8,287 nucleotides of DNA from contig DYDC01000110.1 of assembly GCA_020718125.1 (NCBI GenBank), forward strand, positions 1 through 8,287. Direction: 5' to 3'. The translations under genes and the position numbers were made by a program. The notes under the pieces were generated by a model. The model was not told the origin of the DNA and searched no databases. It saw nothing but the letters and a program-made list of their open reading frames with translations. The stretch comes from Methylacidiphilum sp. (GTDB lineage Bacteria; Verrucomicrobiota; Verrucomicrobiia; CAIQCK01). Below, piece after piece: positions 1 through 8,287 of this stretch (position 1 is the first letter of the stretch; every line of letters starts with the position of its first letter).

Positions 1-71
1 CCCAGCGTTGAAACGCCGGGCTATTCTCGACCGTCCCTTTCGGGACTTGGCGCGTGTGTCAAGTTGCGCCC
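1..71 (+). repeat. Double-hairpin dispersed repeat, left copy
   Basis: Positions 9-71 match the reverse complement of 8225-8287 at 62 of 63 positions; the one difference is T at 55. The copy contains two hairpins. The first (1-20) pairs CCCAGCGT with ACGCCGGG around a TGAA loop, with one A-C mismatch. The second (33-46) pairs GTCCC with GGGAC around TTTC, and CC at 31-32 can also pair with GG at 49-50. Between them lies the unpaired spacer CTATTCTCGACC (21-32, less its last two bases if they pair). A less structured tail ends in CAAGTTGCGCCC. The first eight bases cannot be compared because the right copy is cut off there. It resembles REP-type intergenic elements; I recall similar hairpin pairs in Verrucomicrobiota and Planctomycetota genomes. 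No transposase is present. Confidence 0.85.
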
Positions 72-135
72 CGTTGAACTGGCGGACCAATGGCGGTCTT
101 GACGAACGCACCGCCGCCCGCCATCCTGCGCGGCT

Positions 136-1901
136 ATGGGGATTGCGTATTTTGCCCGGGCGGCCCGTCGTGCCTTCACGACCCGTGTCTGCGGGCCGAC
201 GATCTATGATCTGTGTGCGCCGTTGCTGTCGGGCCGCGACGGCCAGCGTGGCGAGGACGCGCACCTGCGGCTGTTCTACAACACCGCCCTGGCCAACCTC
301 GGCTTGCGTCCGTTGCTGGCGCGTGCCGGGCTGCCGCAACTGAAAGATGAGGCCCGCTTCCGAGCGTTGCAGCAGTCGGTGCTCACTGCCCGCGACAATC
401 CCAAAGCAGACTGGCTCGCCATCGGCAAGCCGCTGGCGGCGTTGATTGATGAGTTTCCGCAGCAGCATCCCCGGCCGCCGTCGGTGGCGGGCGCGGCGAA
501 GGCGCCATCGGCGACGCGCATCGAGGCCATCATCCGCGCCTGCGCGGCCGACTTGATCGGTTGCCATGAGAAACACGAGTTCATCCCCGCCCATGCGGCG
601 TTCAATCTCGTTGGCGATCCGGACTTCCACGGACGCGACCTGCTGACCGCGCTGACCGGCCTTAACGCGCGCACCTACAAGAACGCCACGTTCCTGTTCA
701 ACCTCGCGCGCGTGTTCCTCGTCGGCAATCCGCACGTCTCGGCGCTGCTGAACCCGCCGTGGCAGGGCTGGGCGGAGCCGATGTGGGCGCCGGTGCAGAT
801 ACGCCATCGCTCGGCCTACTACGACGCGTTCTTCGCCGAGGCGCTGCTGGACTACCGCGAGAGCGGCCTGGCAACGCCCGCGCAGGAGGCGGCGATCGGG
901 CGCGCGACCCGCGCGATGGTGGAGTTCTGCCTCAACACCAGCCGCGAACGCGTGCGCGGGCCGGCCAGCGGCGCGGAGTTCGACATCATCACCGCGCTGG
1001 CGCCTCCGCCGCACTCGCGGATGAGCAACTTCTTCTGGAAACTGAAATCGGACCTCGGCTTCGGCCTCTACGCGCCCGACTGCGACACCACCGCGTGCTC
1101 GTTCTCCGCCGTCACGCAGATCGAGCCGGAGCACCCGCTGCTCGCGCAGCCGCTGCCGGACTTCTACGCGCAGTATCAGGTCGGCCACGACAACCACAAG
1201 AACCCGCCCACCGTCTCGATCAACGACAACATCGAGTTCGACGGCGGCGTGGTGACGTGGATCGAGAACCTCAACGGCGACCGGCCCTACGGCAACGACC
1301 TCGACCCGACGCTGAACCTCGACGTGCTGGAGGTCTCCTTCCGCAACCACGAGCGCTGGCAAATCGTCGAAAACCCGAAGCGGCTCGACACGCTGCGGCG
1401 CATCATCCGATTTCAGGACCGGCTCGCCGACACCGGCGCGTTCGCCAACCCGCGCTCGCACATCTATTACCTGCCGGAGCTTTACTGCGCCTACTTCGGC
1501 CGCTGTTACGCCGCGTTCCGCGCGCTGCCGCAGGCCAAGCGCGACGCGCTCGACCCCGACGGCAGCTTCGAAATGATCCGCCGGCAGGTGCTGGCCTGCG
1601 TCTGTGACGAACTGCTCGCGGCGGAGATTAACCCGTTTGACGCGGCGCTGGCGCTGCTGGCGCTGGCCAAGCTCGGCGCGGAGCCGGAGACCTTCACGCC
1701 CGCGCTGGCGTGCATTGACGAGCGGTTTGGCGAAGGTCGCAGTGTCGGCGCGTTCGCCCCGTCGCCGCTGACACCACACCCGTTCCGCGCTTACGAGTGG
1801 AACAAGATGAAGACCCCGACGCGCATCCTCGTGGGCGGGCCGGAGGTCACGTCGGCTTTTGTGCTGTCCGCGCTCGTCCACGCCCGCAAATGCCTCAACC
1901 C

Positions 1902-1905
<4 letters not shown>
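136..1905 (+). CDS. Uncharacterised helical protein with class II terpene-cyclase-like DCDTT motif
   Basis: This 589-residue protein has no certain family assignment. It lacks an obvious signal peptide or membrane segment and seems mostly alpha-helical and rich in aromatic residues. Two patches recall squalene-hopene-cyclase-like alpha/alpha toroids. One is PDCDTTACSFSA (D315-C316-D317-T318-T319), which resembles the DxDD/DxDTT acid motif that protonates the substrate in class II cyclases. The other is a later stretch, GGVVTWIEN (from residue 370) followed by NDLDPTLNLDVL (387-398), reminiscent of the NDVDPVVNANVL segment in bacterial prenyltransferase/squalene-oxidase-repeat proteins. The catalytic role is inferred; the protein could have the fold without the activity. 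The reading frame is closed by TGA at 100-102, and ATG 136 is the first start codon after it, although no clear ribosome binding site precedes it. Its stop overlaps the galK start (ATGA, 1902-1905), which suggests coupled translation. Confidence 0.7.
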
Positions 1906-3059
<1,154 letters not shown>

Positions 3060-3173
3060 AACCAACGCTGGATTTGGCACGGTGAGTTGTGATTCAATCC
3101 CGCCGCTCAAATGAGCCGCGCCGGTGAAGAGCCGATGCTCGGGCGCGCCAGTTTGCCAGAAAGGACCAGAGCC
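3060..3173 (+). other. Intergenic leader with possible hairpin
   Basis: This 114-bp gap separates galK from the DUF362 gene. A two-part hairpin can be drawn: GCGCC at 3118-3122 with GGCGC at 3142-3146, enclosing GAGC at 3129-3132 with GCTC at 3137-3140. No T-run follows, so it is not a standard rho-independent terminator. It lies 27 bp before the chosen GTG start and could be a leader structure, or chance in GC-rich DNA. No convincing sigma-70 promoter is visible here, so whether the redox pair has its own promoter is open. Confidence 0.25.
3161..3165 (+). promoter_or_regulatory. Ribosome binding site of the DUF362 gene
   Basis: AAGGA lies 8 bases before GTG 3174. This decides the start in favour of the GTG over the in-frame ATG at 3111, which would add 21 residues ahead of the Tat signal. 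Confidence 0.6.
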
Positions 3174-4127
3174 GTGAACGAGAAGCACGCCGCCGGACAA
3201 TCCTCCCGCCCGATCTTCAACCGCCGCCAGTTCATCAACCGCGTCGCCGCGTGGTCGGCCGGCGCACTGGCTGCGCCACCAGTATTTCAACTCGTGCCGC
3301 AGGCGAAGGCCGCCCCCACGCAGCCGTTGCTCGCCGTCGCCAAAGGCGCCGACTACGAGGCGATCCTCACAAAGGTGCTCGAACCGCTCGGCGGGCTGGC
3401 GCCGTTCGTCAAGAAGGGCGCGAAGGTCGTCGTGAAGCCGAACATCGGCTGGGATCGCACGCCGGAGCAGGCCGCCAACACGCACCCGTTGCTGGTGAAG
3501 GCGATGATCAAGCACTGCCTCGACGCCGGCGCGAGCAAGGTGATGGTCTTCGACCGCACCGCCAACGATTGCCGGCTCACCTACGTCACCAGCGGCATCC
3601 GGAAGATCGTCGAGTCCATCAACGACCCGCGCGTAAGCTGCACGTTCGTGGACGACCGGAAGTTCGTCCCCGTGAAGATCGCGAAGGGCAAGGCGGTAAC
3701 CGAGTGGGATTTCTACAAGGACGCGCTCGACGCCGACTGCTACATCAACATCCCCGTCGCCAAGCACCACTGCCTCGCGGGCCTCACGCTCGGCCTGAAG
3801 AACATTTTTGGCGTCGTCGGCGGCAAGCGCGGCGAGCTTCACCAGTCCCTCGGCCAGAAGATCGCCGACCTCAACACCGTCCGGCCCTCCACGCTGACGG
3901 TGATTGACGCGACGCGCATCCTGCTGCGCAACGGCCCCAGCGGCGGCAAGCTCGACGACGTGAAGGAACTGCACACGCTGATCGCCTCCGCCGACACCGT
4001 CGCCGCCGATGCCTACGCCACGACGCTGTTCGACATGAAGCCCGACGCTGTGGAATCCACCCGCTGCGCCGCCGCGATGGGCCTCGGCGAGATGGGCCTG
4101 AACAAGGTCAAGATCGTCAAGGTGTAG
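3174..4127 (+). CDS. DUF362 domain protein with Tat signal peptide
   Basis: The product (317 residues from GTG 3174) is a DUF362-family protein; the family's biochemical role is not firmly established, though members often occur beside or fused to 4Fe-4S ferredoxin domains. The N terminus has a twin-arginine signal: NRRQFI (R17, R18), a hydrophobic stretch to about residue 40, and a likely cleavage after AKA (44-46). It is therefore predicted to be exported folded. Typical conserved segments follow: VVVKPNIGW (85-93), INIPVAKHH (191-199) leading to LGLKNIFGVVGG (207-217), HQSLGQKIADLN (223-234), TVIDATRIL (242-250) and ADTVAADAYA (273-282). Six cysteines are scattered and form no CxxCxxC cluster, so the protein carries no ferredoxin centre itself; the next gene probably supplies them. 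That gene begins 7 bp downstream, so the two form an operon. No catalytic function can be assigned. Confidence 0.88.
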   Translation: MNEKHAAGQSSRPIFNRRQFINRVAAWSAGALAAPPVFQLVPQAKAAPTQPLLAVAKGADYEAILTKVLEPLGGLAPFVKKGAKVVVKPNIGWDRTPEQAANTHPLLVKAMIKHCLDAGASKVMVFDRTANDCRLTYVTSGIRKIVESINDPRVSCTFVDDRKFVPVKIAKGKAVTEWDFYKDALDADCYINIPVAKHHCLAGLTLGLKNIFGVVGGKRGELHQSLGQKIADLNTVRPSTLTVIDATRILLRNGPSGGKLDDVKELHTLIASADTVAADAYATTLFDMKPDAVESTRCAAAMGLGEMGLNKVKIVKV

Positions 4128-4134
4128 CATCGAG

Positions 4135-5772
4135 GTGAAAAACCGCCGGCTTCGAGTTCCCTGGAAGTGGCTGCGGCGCGCGGTGCAGCTCGCGTTCCTG
4201 TTCGTCTTCCTCTGGCTCTTCCGCCAGACCGAGAGTGACGGCACCGGCATCCTCCATCCCGCCGCCAACCTGCTCTTCCGGCTCGACCCGCTCGTGGGCG
4301 CGTCCGCCATCCTCGCCGGCAAAGAACTCATCGCGTTGGTCTGGCCCACGCTCATCACCATCGCGCTCACGCTCGTGCTGGGCCGGTTCTTCTGCGGCTG
4401 GGTCTGCCCGCTCGGCACGCTGCTCGATGTCGCGCATCGCCCCCTGCCGAAGCGCGACACGCCGCCTGACCCGCGCTGGCGCATCGTAAAGTTCTTCCTG
4501 CTCGGCGTCGTGCTCGTCAGCGCCGGGTTCGGCATGCAGTTGATCGGCTACGTCAACCCGTTCTCGATCCTCGTGCGCGGGTTGGCGGTGGCGGTGGACC
4601 CGTGGCTGAACCGCAGTGTCACCGCGCCGTTCACGTGGCTCTACAAGAACGCGCCAGAGTCCGTCACCAACGTCACCGAGCCGGTCTATGAGTTCCTGAA
4701 GGCCGGCGTGCTGCCGTTCCAGCAGAACGCGTTCGTCTGGGCCGGCCTGTCGTTTGCCATCCTCGCGGCGGTGTTCGCGCTGGAATTGGTCGAGCGCCGG
4801 TTCTGGTGCCGCAACCTCTGCCCCAGCGGCGCGTTGATGGGCCTGATGGCGCGCTTCGCCCTGTTGCGCCGGCTGCCCACGCGCGTTTGCGGCCACTGCA
4901 AGGCGGTGGCCGACTGCGACGAGTTCTGCCGGATGGGCGCGTTCGACGAGCAGGAGCGGCTCATCCCGGAATCGTGCAACCTCTGCCTCGACTGCGTGAG
5001 CGGCTGCCCCTCCGGCGTGGCGCGGTTCGGTTTCAGGAAAACAAAGGCCGCGCCCGCGCCGCTGGAGCCGTCGCGCCGGCTGTTCCTCGCGTCGCTGGCG
5101 ACCGGCGTCGCGCTGCCCGCCGTCGCACGCGTGGCGCGCGACGGCAGCCGCCTGCCCGACGACCTCATCCGCCCGCCCGGCGCGCGCGGCGAGCGCGAGT
5201 TCCTCGACCTCTGCGTGCGCTGCGCCGAGTGCATGAAAGTCTGCCCGACCAATGCGCTCCAGCCCGCGCTGTTCGAGAGCGGCGTGGAGGGCGCATTCTC
5301 GCCGCGGCTGATGGCGGAGCTGGGCTACTGCGAATACAACTGCACGCTCTGCGGCCAGGTCTGCCCGACCAGCGCCATCCGGCGGCTGCCCGTCGCCGAG
5401 AAACAGAAGTTCATCATGGGCAAGGCCGTCTTCGACAAGGACCTCTGCATCCCGTTCGCCAAGGGCGAATCCTGCATCACCTGCGAGGAACACTGCCCGC
5501 TGCCGGAGAAGGCCATCCTCTTCCGCGAAGCCGAGGCGGTCGTCAAGAAGACCGGCCAGCGCGCCATCGTGAAGCAGCCGTTCACCGTCCTCAGCCTCTG
5601 CATCGGCTGCGGCATCTGTGAAACCAAATGCCCCCTCCCGGGCAAACGCGGCGTCCGCGTCGTGCGCGAAGAAACCGTCCCGCCCGACGTGAAGAAGGAA
5701 TACGAGGAACTGGAGAAGACCAACCCACGCCCCGCCGGCGGCCCAGCCGCAGAGCGAGCAGCGGGATATTGA
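4135..5772 (+). CDS. Membrane 4Fe-4S polyferredoxin, NapH-NapG-like fusion
   Basis: This 545-residue protein joins two electron-transfer modules. Residues 1-300 resemble NapH/NosR/CcoG membrane ferredoxins: hydrophobic segments near 17-30, 66-84, 118-138 and 198-218, the motifs FCGWVCPLG (86-94) and WCRNLCPSG (224-232), then cysteines at 252, 255, 261 and 265 and a C281-C284-C287-C291-P cluster. Residues 312-332 hold an internal twin-arginine hydrophobic stretch, SRRLFLASLATGVALP. After it come four NapG-like clusters: C360/363/366/370, C399/403/406/410, C438/447/450/454 and C489/492/495/499. In NapGH the subunits relay quinol electrons to a periplasmic partner; here the acceptor is unknown and the DUF362 protein is the obvious candidate. 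The start is GTG 4135, with AAGGTG at 4119-4124 as a moderate ribosome binding site. The last 15 residues are low-complexity. Confidence 0.9.
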   Translation: MKNRRLRVPWKWLRRAVQLAFLFVFLWLFRQTESDGTGILHPAANLLFRLDPLVGASAILAGKELIALVWPTLITIALTLVLGRFFCGWVCPLGTLLDVAHRPLPKRDTPPDPRWRIVKFFLLGVVLVSAGFGMQLIGYVNPFSILVRGLAVAVDPWLNRSVTAPFTWLYKNAPESVTNVTEPVYEFLKAGVLPFQQNAFVWAGLSFAILAAVFALELVERRFWCRNLCPSGALMGLMARFALLRRLPTRVCGHCKAVADCDEFCRMGAFDEQERLIPESCNLCLDCVSGCPSGVARFGFRKTKAAPAPLEPSRRLFLASLATGVALPAVARVARDGSRLPDDLIRPPGARGEREFLDLCVRCAECMKVCPTNALQPALFESGVEGAFSPRLMAELGYCEYNCTLCGQVCPTSAIRRLPVAEKQKFIMGKAVFDKDLCIPFAKGESCITCEEHCPLPEKAILFREAEAVVKKTGQRAIVKQPFTVLSLCIGCGICETKCPLPGKRGVRVVREETVPPDVKKEYEELEKTNPRPAGGPAAERAAGY

Positions 5773-5863
5773 CGCGTGGATGCTGGTTTAACCGCGGATG
5801 GAGCGGACAAACAAGCGAGGGTGTCCACGTAAGCCGCAGCTTTCGACAATACAGCCGGCTTTT
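5773..5863. other. Convergent intergenic spacer, possible weak terminator
   Basis: These 91 bp lie between the convergent ends of the polyferredoxin gene and dxs. AAGCCG (5831-5836) can pair with CGGCTT (5856-5861) across a 19-base loop, followed on the + strand by TTCTATTT. That is a poor terminator for the + strand operon because the stem is short and the loop large. A second long-range pairing, CGTGGA (5775-5780) with TCCACG (5824-5829), is also possible. No gene is visible. Confidence 0.25.
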
Positions 5864-7774
5864 CTATTTCACCGCGACGACCTGGAAACGCGGGTCACTC
5901 TTCTGCTCGCGAAGGATGGCGAGAATCTTCTCGACGCCGGCTTGGGCGGTGACACCGTGGCGCTCGCGGAGCACGTCGTTGGTGCTGGCCCATTCGATGA
6001 ACTTGTCGGGCCACGCGACGCGGGCTACGGGCGTGTAGATGCGCGCGTCGGCCAGGTGCTCGATGACGGCGCTGCCGATGCCACCTTGCAAGACATGGTC
6101 TTCGAACGTCAGCAGCGCCTTGCACTGGCGCGCGTGGCGTTCGACGCACTCGATGTCGAGCGGCTTGGCGAAGCGGGCGTTAATGACCGCAACGCTGAGG
6201 CCCTGCTCGGCAAGCCGTTTCGCGGCGTCCTGCGCCATCGGCAGCATCGTGCCGTAGCTGAAGATGGCCACGTCGTGGCCGTGCTGGAGAACCTCGGCTT
6301 TGCCGGGCGGCAGAATCTGCGGGTGCTCCTTCATCGGCACGCCCATCGCCGCGCCGCGCGGGTAGCGGATGAAGACGGGCGCATTGAGCGTCAGGGCGGT
6401 GGCAAACATGTCCTGGAACTCGTCCTCATCCTTCGGCTGCATCAACACCGTGCCGGGCACGGTGCGGGCGTAGGCGATGTCGAAGAGGCCGTGATGGGTC
6501 GGGCCGTCGGCGGCGCTCAGGCCCGCGCGGTCCATGCAAAAGATGACGGGGAGGTTTTGCAGGGCGACGTCGTGGACGATGCAGTCGTAGGCGCGCTGGA
6601 GGAACGTGGAGTAGATCGCGACGACCGGCCGGAAGCCCATCGTGGCCATGCCGGCGGCAAAGACGACGGCGTGTTCCTCGGCGATGCCGCAGTCGAAGTA
6701 ACGCTCCGGCATCTTGTCGCGGAGCTTGTTAAGACCGGTGCCACTAGGCATCGCGCCGGTGATGCCGACGAGCTTGGCGTGGGTCTGGCAAAACTTCAGC
6801 ATCAGGTCGCCGAACACATCCTGCCACGCGGGCGGCGCGGGTTTCGTGGGTTTGCTCTTGCCAGTGATCGGGTCGTAGGGCGAGCAGCCGTGAAATCTCT
6901 CCGGGTTCTCGAGCGCGAAGTGGGCGCCTTTGCCCTTGGTGGTGCGGATGTGGAGCAGGATCGGCTCGTCGGCCTGTTTGCAGAACTCGAGGTTGGCGAT
7001 GAGCGTCTTCAGGTCGTGGCCGTCAATCGGGCCGAGGTAACGCAGGCCGAGTTCCTCGAAGATGACGCTTGGATAAAGCATGCTCTTGGCGGCTTCCTCG
7101 GCGCGGCGCTCCAAGTGCAGCAGTTTTTCGCCGAAGGGGACTTTTTTCAGGAAGCTGTCGAAATCCTTGTGCAGGCGGTTGTAGGTCGGATTGGTGACGA
7201 TACGGTTGAGGTGCTTGGCCATGCCACCGACGTTGCGGTCAATGGACCACTCGTTGTCATTGAGGATGACAATGAGGCGCTTGGTGGTGTGCCTGATGTT
7301 GTTCATCGCCTCGTAGGTGATGCCGCACGTCAGCGCGGCGTCGCCCACCAACGCGACGACGTGCTCGCCGGTGCCGGCCTTGTCGCGGGCGGCGGCCATG
7401 CCGAGCGCCGCGGAAAGAGCCGTGCCGGCGTGGCCCGCGCCGAAGCTGTCGTGCGGGCTTTCGTGCCGCACCATGAACCCGCAGAGGCCGTCGGTCTGGC
7501 GGATGGTGTGCATCCGGTCGCGGCGGCCGGTGAGCATCTTGTGGACGTAGGACTGGTGTGCCACGTCCATGACGATGCGGTCTTTGGGGCCGTCAAAAAC
7601 CTTGTGGAATGCGATGGTGGCCTCGACAACACCGAGGTTGGGGCCGAGGTGGCCTCCTGTGTCGGCCAGCGTGTGGATGAGCGACTCGCGGATTTCGTGG
7701 GCCAGTTCCTGAAGCTGCTCGATGTTGAGCTTCTTCACGTCGGCTGGCGAATTGACGTTCTCCAAATAACCCAT
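5864..7774 (-). CDS. dxs: 1-deoxy-D-xylulose-5-phosphate synthase (divergent)
   Basis: DXS (EC 2.2.1.7) condenses pyruvate and glyceraldehyde 3-phosphate, using thiamine diphosphate and Mg, in the first step of the MEP pathway to IPP and DMAPP. The 636 residues match the usual family length and transketolase-like order. Visible motifs are GGHLGPNLGVVE (40-51), DVAHQSYVHKMLTGR (70-84), the cofactor-binding region GDAALTCG (144-151) with NDNEWSI (172-178), LGPIDGHD (247-254), GIAEEHAV (363-370) with the expected general base E367, STFLQRAYD (389-397) and DGPTHHG (423-429). Several differ from the common form: GDA replaces GDG, AHQ replaces GHQ, GHAGTA replaces GHSSTS, and THHG replaces THQG. 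The key D145, N174, E367, H42, H73 and H427 positions remain, so activity is likely. ATG 7774 follows xseB after 27 bp, with a G-rich stretch about 7 bases upstream as ribosome binding site. Confidence 0.95.
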   Translation of the reverse strand: MGYLENVNSPADVKKLNIEQLQELAHEIRESLIHTLADTGGHLGPNLGVVEATIAFHKVFDGPKDRIVMDVAHQSYVHKMLTGRRDRMHTIRQTDGLCGFMVRHESPHDSFGAGHAGTALSAALGMAAARDKAGTGEHVVALVGDAALTCGITYEAMNNIRHTTKRLIVILNDNEWSIDRNVGGMAKHLNRIVTNPTYNRLHKDFDSFLKKVPFGEKLLHLERRAEEAAKSMLYPSVIFEELGLRYLGPIDGHDLKTLIANLEFCKQADEPILLHIRTTKGKGAHFALENPERFHGCSPYDPITGKSKPTKPAPPAWQDVFGDLMLKFCQTHAKLVGITGAMPSGTGLNKLRDKMPERYFDCGIAEEHAVVFAAGMATMGFRPVVAIYSTFLQRAYDCIVHDVALQNLPVIFCMDRAGLSAADGPTHHGLFDIAYARTVPGTVLMQPKDEDEFQDMFATALTLNAPVFIRYPRGAAMGVPMKEHPQILPPGKAEVLQHGHDVAIFSYGTMLPMAQDAAKRLAEQGLSVAVINARFAKPLDIECVERHARQCKALLTFEDHVLQGGIGSAVIEHLADARIYTPVARVAWPDKFIEWASTNDVLRERHGVTAQAGVEKILAILREQKSDPRFQVVAVK

Positions 7775-7801
7775 AAACGACCCCCGTCGGCCCCACGCCT
7801 C

Positions 7802-8152
7802 CTAGAACAACTTCTCTTCCTTGTCCCCTTTGCGGCGGCCGGCGTCCGATGCGTCATCGCCCTGCCCGGCCGCCTCAACCGGCTCCGTGGTCACCGTTCC
7901 ATCCTTCTGTCTGGCCAGAATCTCGATTCTCTTGTTGGCTTCCTCCAGCTTCTGCGTGCAAAACCGCACCAGCCGGGTGCCTTCCTCGAACTGCTTGACG
8001 ACCTCGTCCAGCGGCAGTTCGGCGGCTTCCATCTCTGCGACGATCTTCTCCAGCCGTTCCAACGCCTGCTCAAACTTCACGCCTTCGGCGGGCGGTTCGC
8101 CCGACGCGGCAGCCGGCTGTGAATCGGCGGATTTCCTGCGGGTTGTCGGCAT
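7802..8152 (-). CDS. xseB: Exodeoxyribonuclease VII small subunit
   Basis: XseB is the small subunit of exonuclease VII, which degrades single-stranded DNA; several copies assemble with the large subunit XseA. The conserved helical-hairpin core spans residues 27-79, beginning FEQALERLEKIVAEME and continuing through LPLDEVVKQFEEGTRL to EEANKRIEIL. The 116-residue form is longer than the usual 70-90 because of a polar N-terminal extension and an acidic, probably disordered C-terminal tail ending EEKLF. ATG 8152 is chosen because the 18 residues encoded upstream, from ATG 8206, are hydrophobic and unlike the family; however, ATG 8206 has a nearby GGTGAG, so the longer form cannot be excluded. 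It lies 27 bp ahead of dxs and is probably cotranscribed with it. xseA is not in the window. Confidence 0.88.
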   Translation of the reverse strand: MPTTRRKSADSQPAAASGEPPAEGVKFEQALERLEKIVAEMEAAELPLDEVVKQFEEGTRLVRFCTQKLEEANKRIEILARQKDGTVTTEPVEAAGQGDDASDAGRRKGDKEEKLF

Positions 8153-8224
8153 AAGCAAAAACGGGCGGACAATAGCAGCGCCTGCCGCGCTCGTCGAGTA
8201 GAACATTGGCTCACCGCGAAACGA

Positions 8225-8287
8225 GGGCGCAACTTGACACCCGCGCCAAGTCCCGAAAGGGACGGTCGAGAATAGCCCGGCGTTTCA
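8225..8287 (-). repeat. Double-hairpin dispersed repeat, right copy (cut by window end)
   Basis: This is the inverted partner of the left repeat, with one difference in 63 positions. Read on the - strand it holds part of the first hairpin, the CTATTCTC spacer, the GTCCC-TTTC-GGGAC hairpin and the CAAGTTGCGCCC tail. The window ends inside the first hairpin: its left arm lies beyond 8287. Like the left copy, it points towards the nearest gene, ending 72 bp before the chosen xseB start. Confidence 0.85.

Noticed and set aside
8..27. TTGAAA and TATTCT inside the left repeat as a promoter
   Set aside because: The two hexamers are only 8 bases apart and the first falls in the hairpin loop and stem.
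92..115. GGCGGT/ACCGCC inverted repeat before the first gene
   Set aside because: A 6-bp stem with a 12-base loop is expected by chance in such GC-rich sequence.
8..343. 111-codon frame starting in the left repeat
   Set aside because: Its start lies in the repeat hairpin and it overlaps the first gene in another frame; the product is Arg/Cys-rich and unlike a real protein.
3074..3098. Possible promoter, TTGGCA followed by TTCAAT, after galK
   Set aside because: The spacing is only 13 bases and the -10 match is poor.
4117..5493. 458-codon open frame on the - strand opposite the polyferredoxin gene
   Set aside because: The opposite strand encodes a protein with well-ordered iron-sulfur motifs; this frame is a low-complexity shadow.
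5787..5801. TTTAACCGCGGATGGA in the convergent spacer as a decayed dispersed repeat
   Set aside because: It recalls an ACCGCGGATGG-type repeat seen in some related genomes, but it is a single short copy with no second occurrence noticed in the window.
5798..8122. 774-codon open frame on the + strand opposite dxs and xseB
   Set aside because: It is the antisense shadow of two clearly recognised genes in GC-rich DNA; its translation shows no family motifs and biased composition.
8169..8174. TATTGT on the - strand as a -10 box for xseB
   Set aside because: No acceptable -35 box is found at the right distance.

Overview
The window is a GC-rich bacterial segment of six protein genes with very little non-coding DNA. 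It most resembles a member of the Verrucomicrobiota (Pedosphaera/Limisphaera-like) or a related PVC lineage. That placement rests on recollection of similar traits in those bacteria: the double-hairpin repeat at the ends, the atypical DXS motifs, and an exported DUF362 protein paired with a polyferredoxin. It is an inference, not a database result.

Layout. Both ends carry the same 63-bp repeat in inverted orientation (9-71 and 8225-8287, 62 of 63 positions identical). On the + strand come an uncharacterised alpha-helical protein with a terpene-cyclase-like DCDTT motif (136-1905), galactokinase galK overlapping it by 4 bp (1902-3059), a DUF362 protein with a twin-arginine signal (3174-4127), and, 7 bp later, a large membrane polyferredoxin that looks like NapH joined to NapG (4135-5772). 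On the - strand, converging on these, are xseB (7802-8152) and dxs (5864-7774), arranged as an xseB-dxs operon. A 91-bp spacer separates the two convergent groups.

How the genes may work together. XseB is the small subunit of exonuclease VII. DXS makes 1-deoxyxylulose 5-phosphate for the MEP isoprenoid pathway; xseB and dxs are also neighbours in other bacteria. GalK feeds galactose into the Leloir pathway, but galT and galE are not in the window. The DUF362 protein and the polyferredoxin look like one exported redox module of unknown substrate. The first gene, coupled to galK by an ATGA overlap, has no assigned function.

The points most worth following up are the hairpin-spacer-hairpin repeat that sits just upstream of both outermost genes, the NapH-NapG fusion with its DUF362 partner, and the DCDTT protein coupled to galK. 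Because the sequence stops inside a repeat copy on the right and begins at one on the left, the window may be a complete contig broken at a multicopy repeat.
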